Below are positions 7,990 to 17,203 of a stretch of 64,000 nt of DNA, one piece after another. The notes under the pieces were generated by a model, which made no database searches, was not told the origin of the DNA, and worked only from the letters and a program-made list of their open reading frames with translations. Position 1 is the first letter of the stretch. Every line of letters begins with the position of its first letter. Position numbers and translations under genes: made by a program. Origin of the DNA: Candidimonas nitroreducens (GTDB lineage Bacteria; Pseudomonadota; Gammaproteobacteria; Burkholderiales; Burkholderiaceae_B). The DNA is taken from contig NZ_NJIH01000003.1 in assembly GCF_002209565.1 (NCBI RefSeq), positions 434,001-498,000 on the forward strand, given 5' to 3'.

Positions 7990-8943
7990 ATGGTCAAAAA
8001 GATTGCTGCTGCGATATTCGTTGGATTGGCATTGGTCAGCGTAGACGTAGCCGCGCAGGATAGTGTTTGGGTAGAGGTTCCATATACGCCTGGCGGCTCT
8101 GCGGATCAGTCCGCTCGATTGGTTACCCATCGATTGTCATCGGTGTCCAATAAGAATTTCGTCATTGAGTACAAGCCCGGCGCCGGCGGTGTGACCGCGG
8201 CAATGAGCGTAATTCAATCGGAACCGAAAGGTAGCAAACTCCTGCTTGCATCCATATCGACGCTTGCTCTCAATAAGGCATTATTCAAGAGCTTGCCATA
8301 CGATCCGAGCCGTGATTTCGTGCCTGTCGTAGGCCTGACGCAATCACCTATGGTTCTGGTGGCAAGGCCGAGCATACCGGCGTCCAACTTGAAAGAACTG
8401 GTTGCCTACGCAAAAACCAAGAAGGACGGCCTTGTTCTAGGGTCTCCGGGCGTCGGCAGTATTCCGCACCTTGCCGGTATGTATTGCTTCAGAAAATTGG
8501 GGGTGGACGTTCTACATGTTCCATTCAAAGGAATTGCTCCTGCAATCGTGGCATTGCTTTCCAACAATGTGGATGTCGTATTCGACACCTTGTCCACAGC
8601 AGAGGCGAACATCAAGGCCGGCAAGGTGAAAGCGCTTGCGATTGCAAGCGATCATCGGTTCAGTGATTTGCCGCAGCTTCCTACGTTCAAGGAGCAAGGC
8701 ATGGATCTGGAGGTGTCGTCTTGGTTCGGTTTAGCGGCTCCGGCCGGAACCCCCAAGGCGCAAGTCGACGAGTTGAATAGACAAGTCAATGTCGTACTGA
8801 ACGACGCCGACTTCCGGAAACAATTATCGAAGTTGGGTCTTGAACCCATACTCGGTAGCGCTAAAGACTTCGAAGCGTATGTTCGCGCGCGAAGTGACCA
8901 ATGGCTCCCGGAACTGACTCGGCTTAATCTCAAGCCGTATTGA
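7990..8943 (+). CDS. Bug/TctC-family periplasmic solute receptor (1 of 6)
   Basis: This 317-residue tripartite-tricarboxylate-type binding protein captures small carboxylates or amides in the periplasm. A 22-residue Sec signal peptide ending in VAAQ is followed by the YTPGGSADQSARL loop, which in Bug proteins holds the ligand carboxyl through main-chain contacts. A second ligand loop is visible around the PGVGSIPHLAG region. The start has a strong AAGGGGG ribosome site and lies 13 bases after the amidohydrolase stop, so it should be co-transcribed. No TctA or TctB membrane gene is nearby. The receptor probably delivers the amidohydrolase or M20 substrate, or feeds a shared transporter elsewhere. 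Confidence 0.92.
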   Translation: MVKKIAAAIFVGLALVSVDVAAQDSVWVEVPYTPGGSADQSARLVTHRLSSVSNKNFVIEYKPGAGGVTAAMSVIQSEPKGSKLLLASISTLALNKALFKSLPYDPSRDFVPVVGLTQSPMVLVARPSIPASNLKELVAYAKTKKDGLVLGSPGVGSIPHLAGMYCFRKLGVDVLHVPFKGIAPAIVALLSNNVDVVFDTLSTAEANIKAGKVKALAIASDHRFSDLPQLPTFKEQGMDLEVSSWFGLAAPAGTPKAQVDELNRQVNVVLNDADFRKQLSKLGLEPILGSAKDFEAYVRARSDQWLPELTRLNLKPY

Positions 8944-9292
8944 CCAGGTATCGCTAGTACCCAGCCACACTATTGCGCTTCACGTATTCAGGGCTTGCTG
9001 TGGTCTCGTTGGGTGGTCTCGCGGCCAGCTGTTCCCGGTGTACTCCAGCAGCCGCGGATTGGCGGGGTGTGCCAGCTCGTGGGCATGGCCGCCGTGCTCC
9101 ACACATCGTCCTCAGGCTCTCCGGGCCTCGTGTTTCGCGTCTTGTGGATGCGCCAATGATTGAATTGAGTACGTTCTAGCAGGTTACGCCTCAATCCGGT
9201 GTTGATGCCGGCTCATATAAAAGTAAGCGGTGCAATGTTGCTGCGTATCTAATATTTGTACTTCACGAGCAAGTATCTATTCGGGGGCACGG
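8944..9292 (+). other. Non-coding gap between Bug receptor and M20 genes
   Basis: I see no gene in these 349 bases. A TTG-initiated frame at 8973-9179 begins with a lipoprotein-like pattern ending in LAASC, but it has no ribosome site and loses any recognisable character afterwards. The gap is AT-richer near its right end (9210-9290), where a promoter for the M20 gene could lie. No -35/-10 pair is convincing. Confidence 0.4.
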
Positions 9293-10546
9293 GTGGTGAG
9301 TCGGGCGGCGATAACAAATGTGAGAGTGCAGGCAGACCGGCTATGGTCTTCTATGATGCGGCTTGCCGAGATTGGCGCAACAGCTCGTGGAGGTGTGTGC
9401 CGGCTTGCTTTGACAGATCTGGATCGTGTTGCTCGGGATCAGTTCCTGAGTTGGGTTCGGGAGCTGGGTTGTGAGATCAGCATCGACACGATCGGCAACA
9501 TTGTTGCCCGGAGGCCGGGCGCCGATCCTGCGCGGCTTCCGGTAATGACCGGAAGCCACTTGGACACGCAGCCGACGGGTGGCAAGTTCGACGGTGTCTA
9601 TGGCGTCATGGCCGGGCTGGAGGTGATGCGCACCTTGAACGATAAAGGCATCCGAACCGCCGCTCCGTTGGAACTGGTGGTCTGGACGAACGAAGAAGGA
9701 ACCCGGTTTTCTCCGATCATGATGGGTTCGGGTGTGTTCACAGGGCAGCTATCCTTGGATGACATGCTGAAGAAACAGGATCGTGACGGTGTATCGGTAC
9801 AGTCGGCTTTGGCGGCTATTGGATATGATGGCAAGCGAAATCCTGGACACCCAGTCGGTGCATACTTCGAAGCGCATATCGAGCAAGGCCCCATACTTGA
9901 AAATGAGGGTATCAGCATCGGCGTGGTAACCGGCGCGATGGGGCAGCGTTGGTACGACATCGAGGTCATCGGGCTAGAGTCTCATGCGGGTACGACGCCT
10001 ATGGACTCCCGCCGGGACGCGCTGCTGGCCGCCTCCCGGCTTACTGTCAGGGTAAATGAGATTGCGCTCGAGAAGGGCGGCAACACTCGCTCAACCGTCG
10101 GCTATATGGATGTTCATCCAAACTCGCGCAACAGCATACCTGGGCGGGTTCATCTTACCGTGGAATTTCGAGGCCCGGAAGAGAACATGTTGGCCGCGAT
10201 GGAGCAAGAGTTGAACCAGGCGTGCGACAGATACTCGGAGCCCGGAAAGCTGGATTTCAGTATTAGGCGTGTGGCCGACATTAAACCGCAGCCGTTCTTC
10301 CCGCCGCTGGTGGACGTCGTGCGTAACGCCGCACAGGAACTGAGCTATACGCACATGGAGATCCTGAGCGGAGCCGGTCACGATGCGGTCTATATGGCTA
10401 AAGCCGGGCCCGCCGCAATGATTTTCGTGCCGTGCAAGGATGGCCTCAGCCACAACGAACTGGAAGACGCCAAGAAAGAAGACCTCGAGGCCGGAACGAA
10501 CGTGCTGTTGCGCTCGATGCTATGTGCTGCCGAGATGTTGGAGTGA
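9293..10546 (+). CDS. M20-family amidase (allantoate/N-carbamoyl-amino-acid hydrolase type)
   Basis: This 417-residue zinc hydrolase of the AllC/HyuC/AmaB group removes a carbamoyl or related amide group from N-substituted amino acids or ureides. Metal-site motifs are evident: His89 and Asp91 in GSHLDTQPTGGKFDG with Asp100, then the paired Glu in WTNEEGTRFSP near residues 138-139. Downstream come EAHIEQGP and a C-terminal GAGHDA motif supplying the last His. The dimerisation domain with ESHAGTTPMDSRRDA lies in the middle. I chose GTG 9293 because it follows a GGGGG sequence and gives the family length. The 9230 start adds 21 unlikely residues. It sits between a Bug receptor and a second amidohydrolase and is probably part of one catabolic unit. 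Confidence 0.88.
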   Translation: MVSRAAITNVRVQADRLWSSMMRLAEIGATARGGVCRLALTDLDRVARDQFLSWVRELGCEISIDTIGNIVARRPGADPARLPVMTGSHLDTQPTGGKFDGVYGVMAGLEVMRTLNDKGIRTAAPLELVVWTNEEGTRFSPIMMGSGVFTGQLSLDDMLKKQDRDGVSVQSALAAIGYDGKRNPGHPVGAYFEAHIEQGPILENEGISIGVVTGAMGQRWYDIEVIGLESHAGTTPMDSRRDALLAASRLTVRVNEIALEKGGNTRSTVGYMDVHPNSRNSIPGRVHLTVEFRGPEENMLAAMEQELNQACDRYSEPGKLDFSIRRVADIKPQPFFPPLVDVVRNAAQELSYTHMEILSGAGHDAVYMAKAGPAAMIFVPCKDGLSHNELEDAKKEDLEAGTNVLLRSMLCAAEMLE

Positions 10547-10580
10547 GCCTGCTGGCTACTGTTTGAACGGAGAATACAAA

Positions 10581-11966
10581 ATGAGAGTGCAAGAAGGCGC
10601 ACGAGCGAACTTCTTAGTCCGAGGAGCGCGTGTGATTGATGGAACCGGGCGCGACCCCATCGTCGATGGCTATGTGCTTGTCAAAAATGGCCGGATAGAA
10701 AGTGTCGGGGCCAACGATAAGCCGAGCGACCGCGTCGATATACAAGCCATTGATGCGCGGGGCATGACGGTCATGCCGGGTTTGATCGACTTCCACACCC
10801 ATCTTACCTATAACACCGCGGAGCCTGATACCTGGCGACTGGAGATGCGGCAGAGCGTAGAACTCAATACTGTGTACGCCACCTGTAACGCATCCAGAGT
10901 GCTGGACATGGGTTTTACTACGATTGGGGACGGCGGATGTCGCGGCCTGATAGGCCCGGCTATTCGCGATGCCGTTGCCCGAGGGTTGATCCGGGGCCCG
11001 CGGATATTCTCGACCGGCCCCATCATGTCGGGCCCAGGGGGCTTGCACGATGACGTCCCACCCTGGGCTGATTTGCGGATCGCCAATGGCCTGAACGCGA
11101 TTGTGTCTTCGGTTCAAGAGGCGCGGCATGAGGTCATTCAGCAGGTAAAAGGCGGCGTAGACTGGATTAAGGTTGCGGCCAGCGGTGTGGCGGGCTCACC
11201 ATACAGCCATGCGGATCAGGACGATCTTTCCTACGAGATTATGCGCGAAGTCGTATCGACCGCCGCTCGATTCGGCAAAGCGGTGCATGCGCATGCGCAT
11301 TCGATCGGCGGGATCCGTGCCGCGGTCGAAGCCGGGGTCATCTCTATGCATGCCGTCGAGTTTGTCGATCTGGAGACGCTTCAGGAAATCAAGAAAAAGG
11401 GCATCGTCATCAGCCCTACGATCGCATGGCTGCATGCGCGGGGCTTGAACCCGCCATTCGGTTCCGCTAACAATCGCATTCGTCACGAGGCATGGACTGC
11501 ATACGAACGCGCCCGGAATATGTTGAAAGAGGCTCGCCGTCTTGATATCGATGTTGGAATTGGCACGGACGCCTGTCATCGGTTCCCCCATATCCGGGAC
11601 GGTGTGCTCGAAATGGAATATTTCCTCGAGGCCGGCTATAGCCCGCTGGAGATACTACGCGCCGGCACCTTGATTTCCGCCAAGGGCATAGGGAAACAGA
11701 ACGAAATCGGTTCCCTGGAGGCGGGCAAGCGCGCGGATATACTATTTGTCGACGGCGACCCCAGCGAAGACATTACGGTGCTTCGGGACAAGGCGAAGAT
11801 CAAAAAAATCATCATAGACGGCATAGAGCAGAGCCGCGGCGAGCCGGCGGCCCACCCCTATCCTGATTTTCGCGTCCGTGACTGGGCACATCTCGAAGAA
11901 GGGCAAGTGCCTGTTGGCGTAGACGTACCGGCAGCGGTGGCGCCGTTTGTCCGGACAGGGCTCTGA
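10581..11966 (+). CDS. Metal-dependent amidohydrolase, imidazolonepropionase-like (second copy)
   Basis: This 461-residue paralogue of the enzyme at 6687 has the same superfamily layout. It has a small beta-sandwich head, His72-Thr-His74 after GLIDF, a probable carboxylated Lys in DWIKVAASG near 198, His residues in AVHAHAHS and SMHAVEFVD, and an Asp in GIGTDACH near 332. The ATG at 10581 has a GGAG site nine bases upstream, and the gene begins 34 bases after the M20 stop, consistent with one operon. The last 50 residues extend past the usual end, with a Pro-rich tail, and differ from the 6687 paralogue. Two related amidohydrolases plus an M20 amidase suggest stepwise opening of a cyclic amide or dipeptide-like compound; that is inference. 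Confidence 0.85.
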   Translation: MRVQEGARANFLVRGARVIDGTGRDPIVDGYVLVKNGRIESVGANDKPSDRVDIQAIDARGMTVMPGLIDFHTHLTYNTAEPDTWRLEMRQSVELNTVYATCNASRVLDMGFTTIGDGGCRGLIGPAIRDAVARGLIRGPRIFSTGPIMSGPGGLHDDVPPWADLRIANGLNAIVSSVQEARHEVIQQVKGGVDWIKVAASGVAGSPYSHADQDDLSYEIMREVVSTAARFGKAVHAHAHSIGGIRAAVEAGVISMHAVEFVDLETLQEIKKKGIVISPTIAWLHARGLNPPFGSANNRIRHEAWTAYERARNMLKEARRLDIDVGIGTDACHRFPHIRDGVLEMEYFLEAGYSPLEILRAGTLISAKGIGKQNEIGSLEAGKRADILFVDGDPSEDITVLRDKAKIKKIIIDGIEQSRGEPAAHPYPDFRVRDWAHLEEGQVPVGVDVPAAVAPFVRTGL

Positions 11967-12066
11967 AGTTCTTAATTGGGAGCCAGGCTACTATGCTAAC
12001 GATTTGATAGCGGGCAGCGTTGCGAAGTGTTCCTCATTCCGGGGCTGAGCCTCCAGATCCGGATCC

Positions 12067-12930
12067 TCAGCGCGGCGGCACCTCGCGCGGCGCGGGGCCT
12101 TCGTAGGCGGGCAGGTATTGCCGGGGGATCGGGCCCTTGTTGCGACCGCCTTGCTGGCTTTGTTCCCAGGCATGCGCCAGAATGCCCAGCGAGCGCGACA
12201 GGCAGAAGATGCCGCGCGCCAGCGCTGCGGGAAAGCCCAGTTCGGCATAGACCACGGCCGAGGCGCCGTCGATGTTCATGGGGATGGGCTTGCCCTTGCT
12301 TCCGGTCAGCACGCGCTGCACCGCGCGGCCGATGGCGGCGTAGCGGCCGCCGACCACGCCCTGTGCCGCAGCCTCGTCGACCAGCGCCAGCAGGCGCGGC
12401 GCGCGCGGATCCAGCGGATGGAAGCGGTGGCCGAAGCCAGGTATGTACTTGCCGTGTTCCTCGACGAAGGCCGCCAGCGCTTGCTTGACGGCCGCGTCCT
12501 CATCCAGGCCGGCATCCAGGCGCGCCTCGATGTCGTGGTACAGCGCCACGGCCTGTTCGCCGGCGCCGCCGTGCACGTCGCCCAGCACGTTGACTGCCGA
12601 GCCCATGGCATTGTTCAGGCCCACGCCGCAGGTGGCAGCCATGCGCGAGATGGCGATGCTGGGGGCCTGCGGGCCATGATCCACCGACGAGACCAGCGCA
12701 GCGTCCAGCAGCGCGCTCTGCGCCCGGCTGGGCAGCTCGCCGCGCAGCATCAGCCACACCATGTCGGCGTAGCCGATGCGGCCGATCAGGTCTTCGATGG
12801 CATAGCCGCGATAGCGGATGCTGCCGGGCTTCATGTCGATGATGGATGTGCGCCACCACTGGCCGCAGGCCGCGCCCTCGGCGTCCATTTGCGGGGCAGT
12901 GTTGCTGTCGTCTTTGTTTACGGTGCTCAC
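12067..12930 (-). CDS. Citryl-CoA lyase / short citrate-synthase-family protein
   Basis: This 287-residue protein has the citrate synthase fold without the N-terminal part of true citrate synthases (about 430 residues). This size is typical of citryl-CoA lyases, which cleave citryl-CoA or an analogue to acetyl-CoA and oxaloacetate. The catalytic elements are recognisable: His in GDVHGGAGEQ, His in GFGHRFHPLDPRA and Asp in MNIDGASA. GTG 12930 is the preferred start because AGGAG lies about ten bases upstream. An N-terminal extension to 13101 is Arg/Pro-rich and unlikely to be translated. It lies downstream of a class III CoA-transferase, which would make the CoA thioester to be cleaved. Confidence 0.8.
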   Translation of the reverse strand: MSTVNKDDSNTAPQMDAEGAACGQWWRTSIIDMKPGSIRYRGYAIEDLIGRIGYADMVWLMLRGELPSRAQSALLDAALVSSVDHGPQAPSIAISRMAATCGVGLNNAMGSAVNVLGDVHGGAGEQAVALYHDIEARLDAGLDEDAAVKQALAAFVEEHGKYIPGFGHRFHPLDPRAPRLLALVDEAAAQGVVGGRYAAIGRAVQRVLTGSKGKPIPMNIDGASAVVYAELGFPAALARGIFCLSRSLGILAHAWEQSQQGGRNKGPIPRQYLPAYEGPAPREVPPR

Positions 12931-13116
12931 GTCCGGGTTCTCCTGTGGCCTTGCGGCGAATTGTGTGGGTATTGGGCGCGCCCTTCGGGCACGAGGCTTG
13001 TGGCGTTTACGCGGCGGATCGCCGGTCGGAATGGCCCGGATGGAGCCGGTTGCCGGCGCGCTGGGCCGCGGCGGCCGGCGCGTACGCCGGGCCAGATGCA
13101 AGGGCGCGAACCGCGC

Positions 13117-14316
13117 TCAAAGCGCTCCGGCGTCCGCCATGCCGCGGATCTCCTCGACGCTATAACCCAATTCCTGCAGCAGCGCCTGGGTGTCACGCCC
13201 CAGCGTGGGCGGCGGGGTGTCGACCGCGGGCGCCTGGCCGTCGAGCTTGAAGCCGCCGCGCACCACGCGGACGTCCCGATTCACGCCGGGCACGTCCGGG
13301 AAGTGCGCCACCAGCCCGCGTCCGCTGATTTGCGGGTGGGCCAGCGCCTGCGGCACGCTGTACACCGGGCCGGCCGGAATGCCGGCGTCGGTAAGCAGCG
13401 GCCACCATTCGGCGGCGGGGCGTGCCGCCAGCAGTGCTTCGATGCGCGCCTTCAGTTCGGCGCGGTTGCGCAGCCGCGCCTGGCGCTGCGCATAGCGTTC
13501 GTCGCGCGCCAGCTCGGGGCAGCCGAGCACGCCGCACAAGGCCTCGAACTGTTCCTGCTTGTTGGCGGCGATGTTCAGCAGCCCCTCGCCCGTCTTGAAC
13601 GTGCCCGAGGGGCTGGCGGTGAAATTCTCATTGCCCAGAGGCTGCGGATCCTGGCCGGCATTCAGGTAGTTGGACACGACCCAGCCCATGGTGGCGATGA
13701 CCGATTCCAGCATCGACACGTCGATGAAACGCGGCTGCGTGCGCTGCGGTTCGGCCAGCGCGGCGGCCACGGCAAAGGCTGCGGTCATGCCGCCTATGGT
13801 GTCGGCCACCGGATAGCCGACGCGATAGGGCGCGGTGTCGGGGTCGCCGGTAATGCTCATGGCGCCCGACATGCCCTGGATGATCTGGTCGTAGGCCGGC
13901 AGGCTGCGCAGCGGCCCGTCCTGGCCGAAGCCGGAAATGGCGCAATACACCAGCCGCGGCTGGTGCCGGCCAAGTTCGTCGAAGCCCAGGCCCAGGCGCT
14001 GCATGACGCCGGGCCGGAAGTTCTCGACCAGCGCATCGGCGCTTTGCACCAGGCGCAGGAAGGCTTCCTTGCCTTGCGGGTTTTTCAGGTTCAGGGTGAT
14101 GGATCGCTTGCCGGCATTCTGCGCCAGGAAAGACAGGCCCATCAGCTTGCCGTTCAGGTCGGCGTCCGCCCCCAGCTGGCGCGCCAGGTCGCCGCTGCCG
14201 GGGGTTTCGACCTTGATGACGTCCGCGCCCATGAGCGCCAGTTGATGACAGCAGAAGGGGCCGGCCAGCACATTGGTCAGATCCAGTACCCGTATGTTGT
14301 GTAGAGGTTTGCTCAT
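13117..14316 (-). CDS. Class III CoA-transferase (CaiB/BaiF family)
   Basis: This 399-residue enzyme moves CoA from a donor such as succinyl-CoA to a carboxylic acid through an aspartyl-CoA intermediate. The N-terminal VLDLTNVLAGPFCCHQLALMGADVIKVE segment, the ENFRPGVMQRLGL motif and the ISGFGQDGP motif are all typical. The likely catalytic Asp is residue 143 in the LPAYDQIIQGMSG context. The gene is followed by the citryl-CoA-lyase-like gene and preceded by a Bug receptor on the same strand. The pair reads as activation and cleavage of a citrate-like or citramalate-like acid. The exact acid cannot be told from sequence. Confidence 0.9.
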   Translation of the reverse strand: MSKPLHNIRVLDLTNVLAGPFCCHQLALMGADVIKVETPGSGDLARQLGADADLNGKLMGLSFLAQNAGKRSITLNLKNPQGKEAFLRLVQSADALVENFRPGVMQRLGLGFDELGRHQPRLVYCAISGFGQDGPLRSLPAYDQIIQGMSGAMSITGDPDTAPYRVGYPVADTIGGMTAAFAVAAALAEPQRTQPRFIDVSMLESVIATMGWVVSNYLNAGQDPQPLGNENFTASPSGTFKTGEGLLNIAANKQEQFEALCGVLGCPELARDERYAQRQARLRNRAELKARIEALLAARPAAEWWPLLTDAGIPAGPVYSVPQALAHPQISGRGLVAHFPDVPGVNRDVRVVRGGFKLDGQAPAVDTPPPTLGRDTQALLQELGYSVEEIRGMADAGAL

Positions 14317-14343
14317 GGGAACAGGCGAGTTGCGTGTATCGGA

Positions 14344-15330
14344 TTAATTATTGATGGTCAGGTGCCCATCTTTGATGATGGCCGACCACTTGGCCGAGTC
14401 CTTGGCGATGGTGTCGGTGAAGTCCTGCACCGAACCGCCCAGCACCACATTGCCCTCGTCCATGATTTTCTTGCGCAAGGTCTCGTCTTTCAGCGCTTCG
14501 TTGATGTGGCTGTTCAGCGTATCGATGACGGCGCGCGGCGTGCCGGCGGGCACCAGTATGCCGGTGCGCGAAGCGGCCTCGAAGCCGGGCAGCGTATCGG
14601 CCAGCGGCGGCACGCCTGGGAACTGGGGTATGGACTTCAGCGTGGTAATGGCCAGCATGCGCACTTTAGAGTTCTTCAGCTGGGGCAGCGCGGCGGGCGC
14701 CGAGGCGAAGAAGGCGTCCACCCGTCCGCCCAGCAGGTCGGTCATGGCCGGCGAGGCGCCCTTGTAGGGTACGTGCAGTACTTCAAGCCCAGCTTCCTTG
14801 GCGAAGTAGCGGCCGGTGATGTCGCCCACCGTGCCCGTGCCTGCGTTGCCTATGGTCAGTTTTCCAGGATTGGCCTTGGCGTACTTGATCAGTTCGGCCA
14901 CCGACTTGTAGGGATGGTCGGCGCGCACCACCAGCACCATCGGCTGCGAAGCCACCGAGGACACCGAGGCGAAATCCTTGGCCACGTTGTACGAGATGCG
15001 CTTGTACAGGTAGGGGTTGATCGACAGGTTCGAGGTCTGGCCCAGGGCCATGGTGTAGCCGTTGGGTTCGGCGCGAGCCAGTACGCCCATGCCCACCGTG
15101 CCGCCGGCGCCCGGCCGGTTTTCAACCACGATGTCCCAGCCGAATTTCTGCGACAGGGCGGTGCCCAGGAAGCGCGCCATGGTGTCGGTGCCGCCGCCCG
15201 GCGGGAACGGCACCACCAGCCTGATGGGCTGGCTCGGATAGGCCGGGGCTGCTTGCGCGGCGGGCACCGCGGTCAGGCCGCAAGCCAGCACGGCAGCGGC
15301 AGCGGCGAAGTTGCGCAGGGAAATCATCAT
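14344..15330 (-). CDS. Bug/TctC-family periplasmic solute receptor (2 of 6)
   Basis: This 328-residue receptor begins with a clear Sec signal ending in AAQA and continues YPSQPIRLVVPFPPGGGTDTMAR, a canonical first ligand loop. The second loop, GNAGTGTVGDITGRYF, and the VPYKGASPAMTDLLGG motif follow in the usual places. An AAGGAG site lies just upstream of the double ATG start. It is 27 bases before the CoA-transferase on the same strand and is the obvious binding protein for that cluster, which would suit di- or tricarboxylates. Confidence 0.93.
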   Translation of the reverse strand: MMISLRNFAAAAAVLACGLTAVPAAQAAPAYPSQPIRLVVPFPPGGGTDTMARFLGTALSQKFGWDIVVENRPGAGGTVGMGVLARAEPNGYTMALGQTSNLSINPYLYKRISYNVAKDFASVSSVASQPMVLVVRADHPYKSVAELIKYAKANPGKLTIGNAGTGTVGDITGRYFAKEAGLEVLHVPYKGASPAMTDLLGGRVDAFFASAPAALPQLKNSKVRMLAITTLKSIPQFPGVPPLADTLPGFEAASRTGILVPAGTPRAVIDTLNSHINEALKDETLRKKIMDEGNVVLGGSVQDFTDTIAKDSAKWSAIIKDGHLTINN

Positions 15331-15462
15331 CTCTCTCCTTGGTTTTGATGTAGGTAGGTAGGGAAGTGTTGCATGAATTGAGTACTTGGTGGCCGGGCCC
15401 GGCCGGCGCGGTTTTCCGTTGACGGGTGCCAGTTCCGGGCTGTGGCACCGCCGGGTCGGAAG

Positions 15463-16215
15463 CTATACGGGCAGCCCCTTGGCCCTGAGCACGGCATCGA
15501 ACCTTTCGGGATCTGAAGTGCCGCGTTCGTTGGACAGGCGTATGGCTGCCTCTTTTTCCAGGTGTTTGCGCACGCGCGGCAGCAGCGCCGCGACCTCGGC
15601 GGCGGGTATGCAGATTACGCCGTCGGCATCGCCCAGCACCAGGTCGCCGGCATGTACCACCATGCCCGCGCAAGCGACCGGAATATTGATTTCACCCGGG
15701 CCGTCCTTGCTCGGGCCGCGGTGCGTATGGCCGCGGGCGAACACCGGCATGCGGCCATCGGCCCATTCTGCCAGGTCGCGGATCGCGCCGTCGACCACGA
15801 AGCCGCCGATGCGGCGCGTGATCGCGGTGGTGCGCATCAGTCCGCCGATCAAGGCCTGCGAGGTGTCGCCGCCGCCGTCGATCACGACGATGTCGCCCGG
15901 CGACGCCATCATGAAGGCCTTGTGGATCATCAGGTTGTCGCCGGGGCGCACGCGCACGGTCAGGGCGCGGCCGCACAGGCGGGTGTGCACGTTCTCGTGA
16001 TAGGCGCGCAGGCCCTGGGCGCCTATGCAGCGGCCCATGCAATCGCCGGCCACGGCGACCGGCACGTCGGCGAAGGCGGCCAGCAGATCGTCGCCGATCA
16101 GGGCCGGCATGGGCTCGATGCGATAGCCGACCGGCCAAGCGGCTTGCGGCGCGGCGGCGCCGCTGGCGCCGCTGTTGTCGCGATCGGCGACATGGTTCTT
16201 TGCATTACTGGACAT
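15463..16215 (-). CDS. RraA/HMG-type class II aldolase family protein
   Basis: This 250-residue protein belongs to the RraA-like fold that includes 4-carboxy-4-hydroxy-2-oxoadipate and 4-hydroxy-4-methyl-2-oxoglutarate aldolases, some of which also decarboxylate oxaloacetate. The GD(x)nGRCIGA start, ALTVRVRPGDNLMIHKA, DIVVIDGGGD, GGFVVDGAIRDLAEW and LVLGDADGVICIP segments fit the family, with Arg and Asp of the VDGAIRD motif expected at the metal/pyruvate site. A poorly conserved Ala-rich N-terminal extension of about 30 residues precedes it. The start overlaps the preceding dehydrogenase stop by 11 bases, indicating coupled translation. In context it could process an oxo acid made by the citryl-CoA-lyase-like enzyme. 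Confidence 0.85.
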   Translation of the reverse strand: MSSNAKNHVADRDNSGASGAAAPQAAWPVGYRIEPMPALIGDDLLAAFADVPVAVAGDCMGRCIGAQGLRAYHENVHTRLCGRALTVRVRPGDNLMIHKAFMMASPGDIVVIDGGGDTSQALIGGLMRTTAITRRIGGFVVDGAIRDLAEWADGRMPVFARGHTHRGPSKDGPGEINIPVACAGMVVHAGDLVLGDADGVICIPAAEVAALLPRVRKHLEKEAAIRLSNERGTSDPERFDAVLRAKGLPV

Positions 16216-17203
16216 GCGATTCTCTCTGTGCGGTGTTTATGCGGTCGAAGTTGACGGTGCCGGCGCGCTCCAGCGTGCCGTGATCCAGGAAGGCCAGCGC
16301 CTGTGCCACGGCGCCGCCGGCCATGGCCTGCAGCGCGGCCTGGGTCGAGCCGCCCACGTGCGGCGTCAGCACCACGTTGTCCATCTGCAGCAGCGGGCTG
16401 TCGGGCGCGATGGGTTCGCCGGCCGTGGTGTCCAGCGCGGCGGCCCGCAGCCTGCCCAGCCGCAGCGCCTCGACAAGCGCGGGCTCGTCCACCAGTTCGC
16501 CGCGCGCCGTGTTCACCAGGATGGCGTCTTCGGGCAGCAGCGCCAGCTGCGCCGCGCCGATCATGCCGCGCGTGCGCGCCGCCAGCGGCGCATGCAGGCT
16601 CAGCACCTGCGCCTGGCGCAGCAGTTGCGGCAGGTCGGCCGCCAATTCCACTTCCGGCTCCAGGTCAGCGGCCTGCAGCTGCGGGTCGTAGGCCACCACG
16701 CGCATGCCCATGGCGCCGCAGATGCGCGCCACCCGGCGCCCGATCTGCCCATAGCCCACCAGGCCCAGCGTGCGGCCATGCAGCTCCAGCCCGTCCTGGT
16801 GGCGCGGCCAGCCGCCGGCCCGGATGCCGGCGTCCATGCGGCACAGCGAACGTGCTGCGCACAGCATCAGCCCCACCGTCATTTCCGCCACCGAACGGGC
16901 ATTGGCCCCCGGGGTGGTGCAGACCGGAATGCCGCGCTCGCTGCAGGCCTCGACGTCGATGTTGTTGACGCCCACGCCGTGTTTGGCGACGATTTTCAGG
17001 GTCGGGCAGGCGCGCACCGCCGCGGCGGAAAGTGCCACGGTGCGTGAGATTACCGCGTCCACCGGCTCGCTCGCCAGTATGTGCTCGACGTCGGCCGGCG
17101 TGCCCCCGGCGGGCAGGAACAGGCTGCGGCAGCCCGCCTGCGCAAGCAGCTCGAGCCCTGCGCTGCTGAGCGTGGGGGCGGTAACGAACACGGTGTGGGA
17201 CAT
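16205..17203 (-). CDS. D-isomer-specific 2-hydroxyacid dehydrogenase
   Basis: This 332-residue NAD(P)-dependent enzyme interconverts 2-oxo and D-2-hydroxy acids (glyoxylate/hydroxypyruvate/phosphoglycerate dehydrogenase fold). The Rossmann GLVGYGQIGRRVARI motif, the NTARGELVDEPALVEAL segment with the catalytic Arg region, and the LTPHVGGSTQAA motif with the catalytic His are present. ATG 17203 (MSHTVFV) gives the family N-terminus. A longer frame to 17329 is not supported. It is first in the minus-strand cluster and so nearest the divergent control region shared with the LysR gene at 17646. It likely supplies or drains an oxo acid of the pathway. Confidence 0.88.
   Translation of the reverse strand: MSHTVFVTAPTLSSAGLELLAQAGCRSLFLPAGGTPADVEHILASEPVDAVISRTVALSAAAVRACPTLKIVAKHGVGVNNIDVEACSERGIPVCTTPGANARSVAEMTVGLMLCAARSLCRMDAGIRAGGWPRHQDGLELHGRTLGLVGYGQIGRRVARICGAMGMRVVAYDPQLQAADLEPEVELAADLPQLLRQAQVLSLHAPLAARTRGMIGAAQLALLPEDAILVNTARGELVDEPALVEALRLGRLRAAALDTTAGEPIAPDSPLLQMDNVVLTPHVGGSTQAALQAMAGGAVAQALAFLDHGTLERAGTVNFDRINTAQRESHVQ

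Noticed and set aside
8973-9179. Possible small lipoprotein (pattern ending LAASC)
   Set aside because: It has a TTG start, no ribosome site, no hydrophobic continuity after the Cys and shadow-like composition; I leave it as intergenic.
12118-14304. 728-codon plus-strand frame over the CoA-transferase and lyase genes
   Set aside because: It has His/Gln/Arg-rich shadow composition, while both minus-strand genes have complete catalytic motifs.
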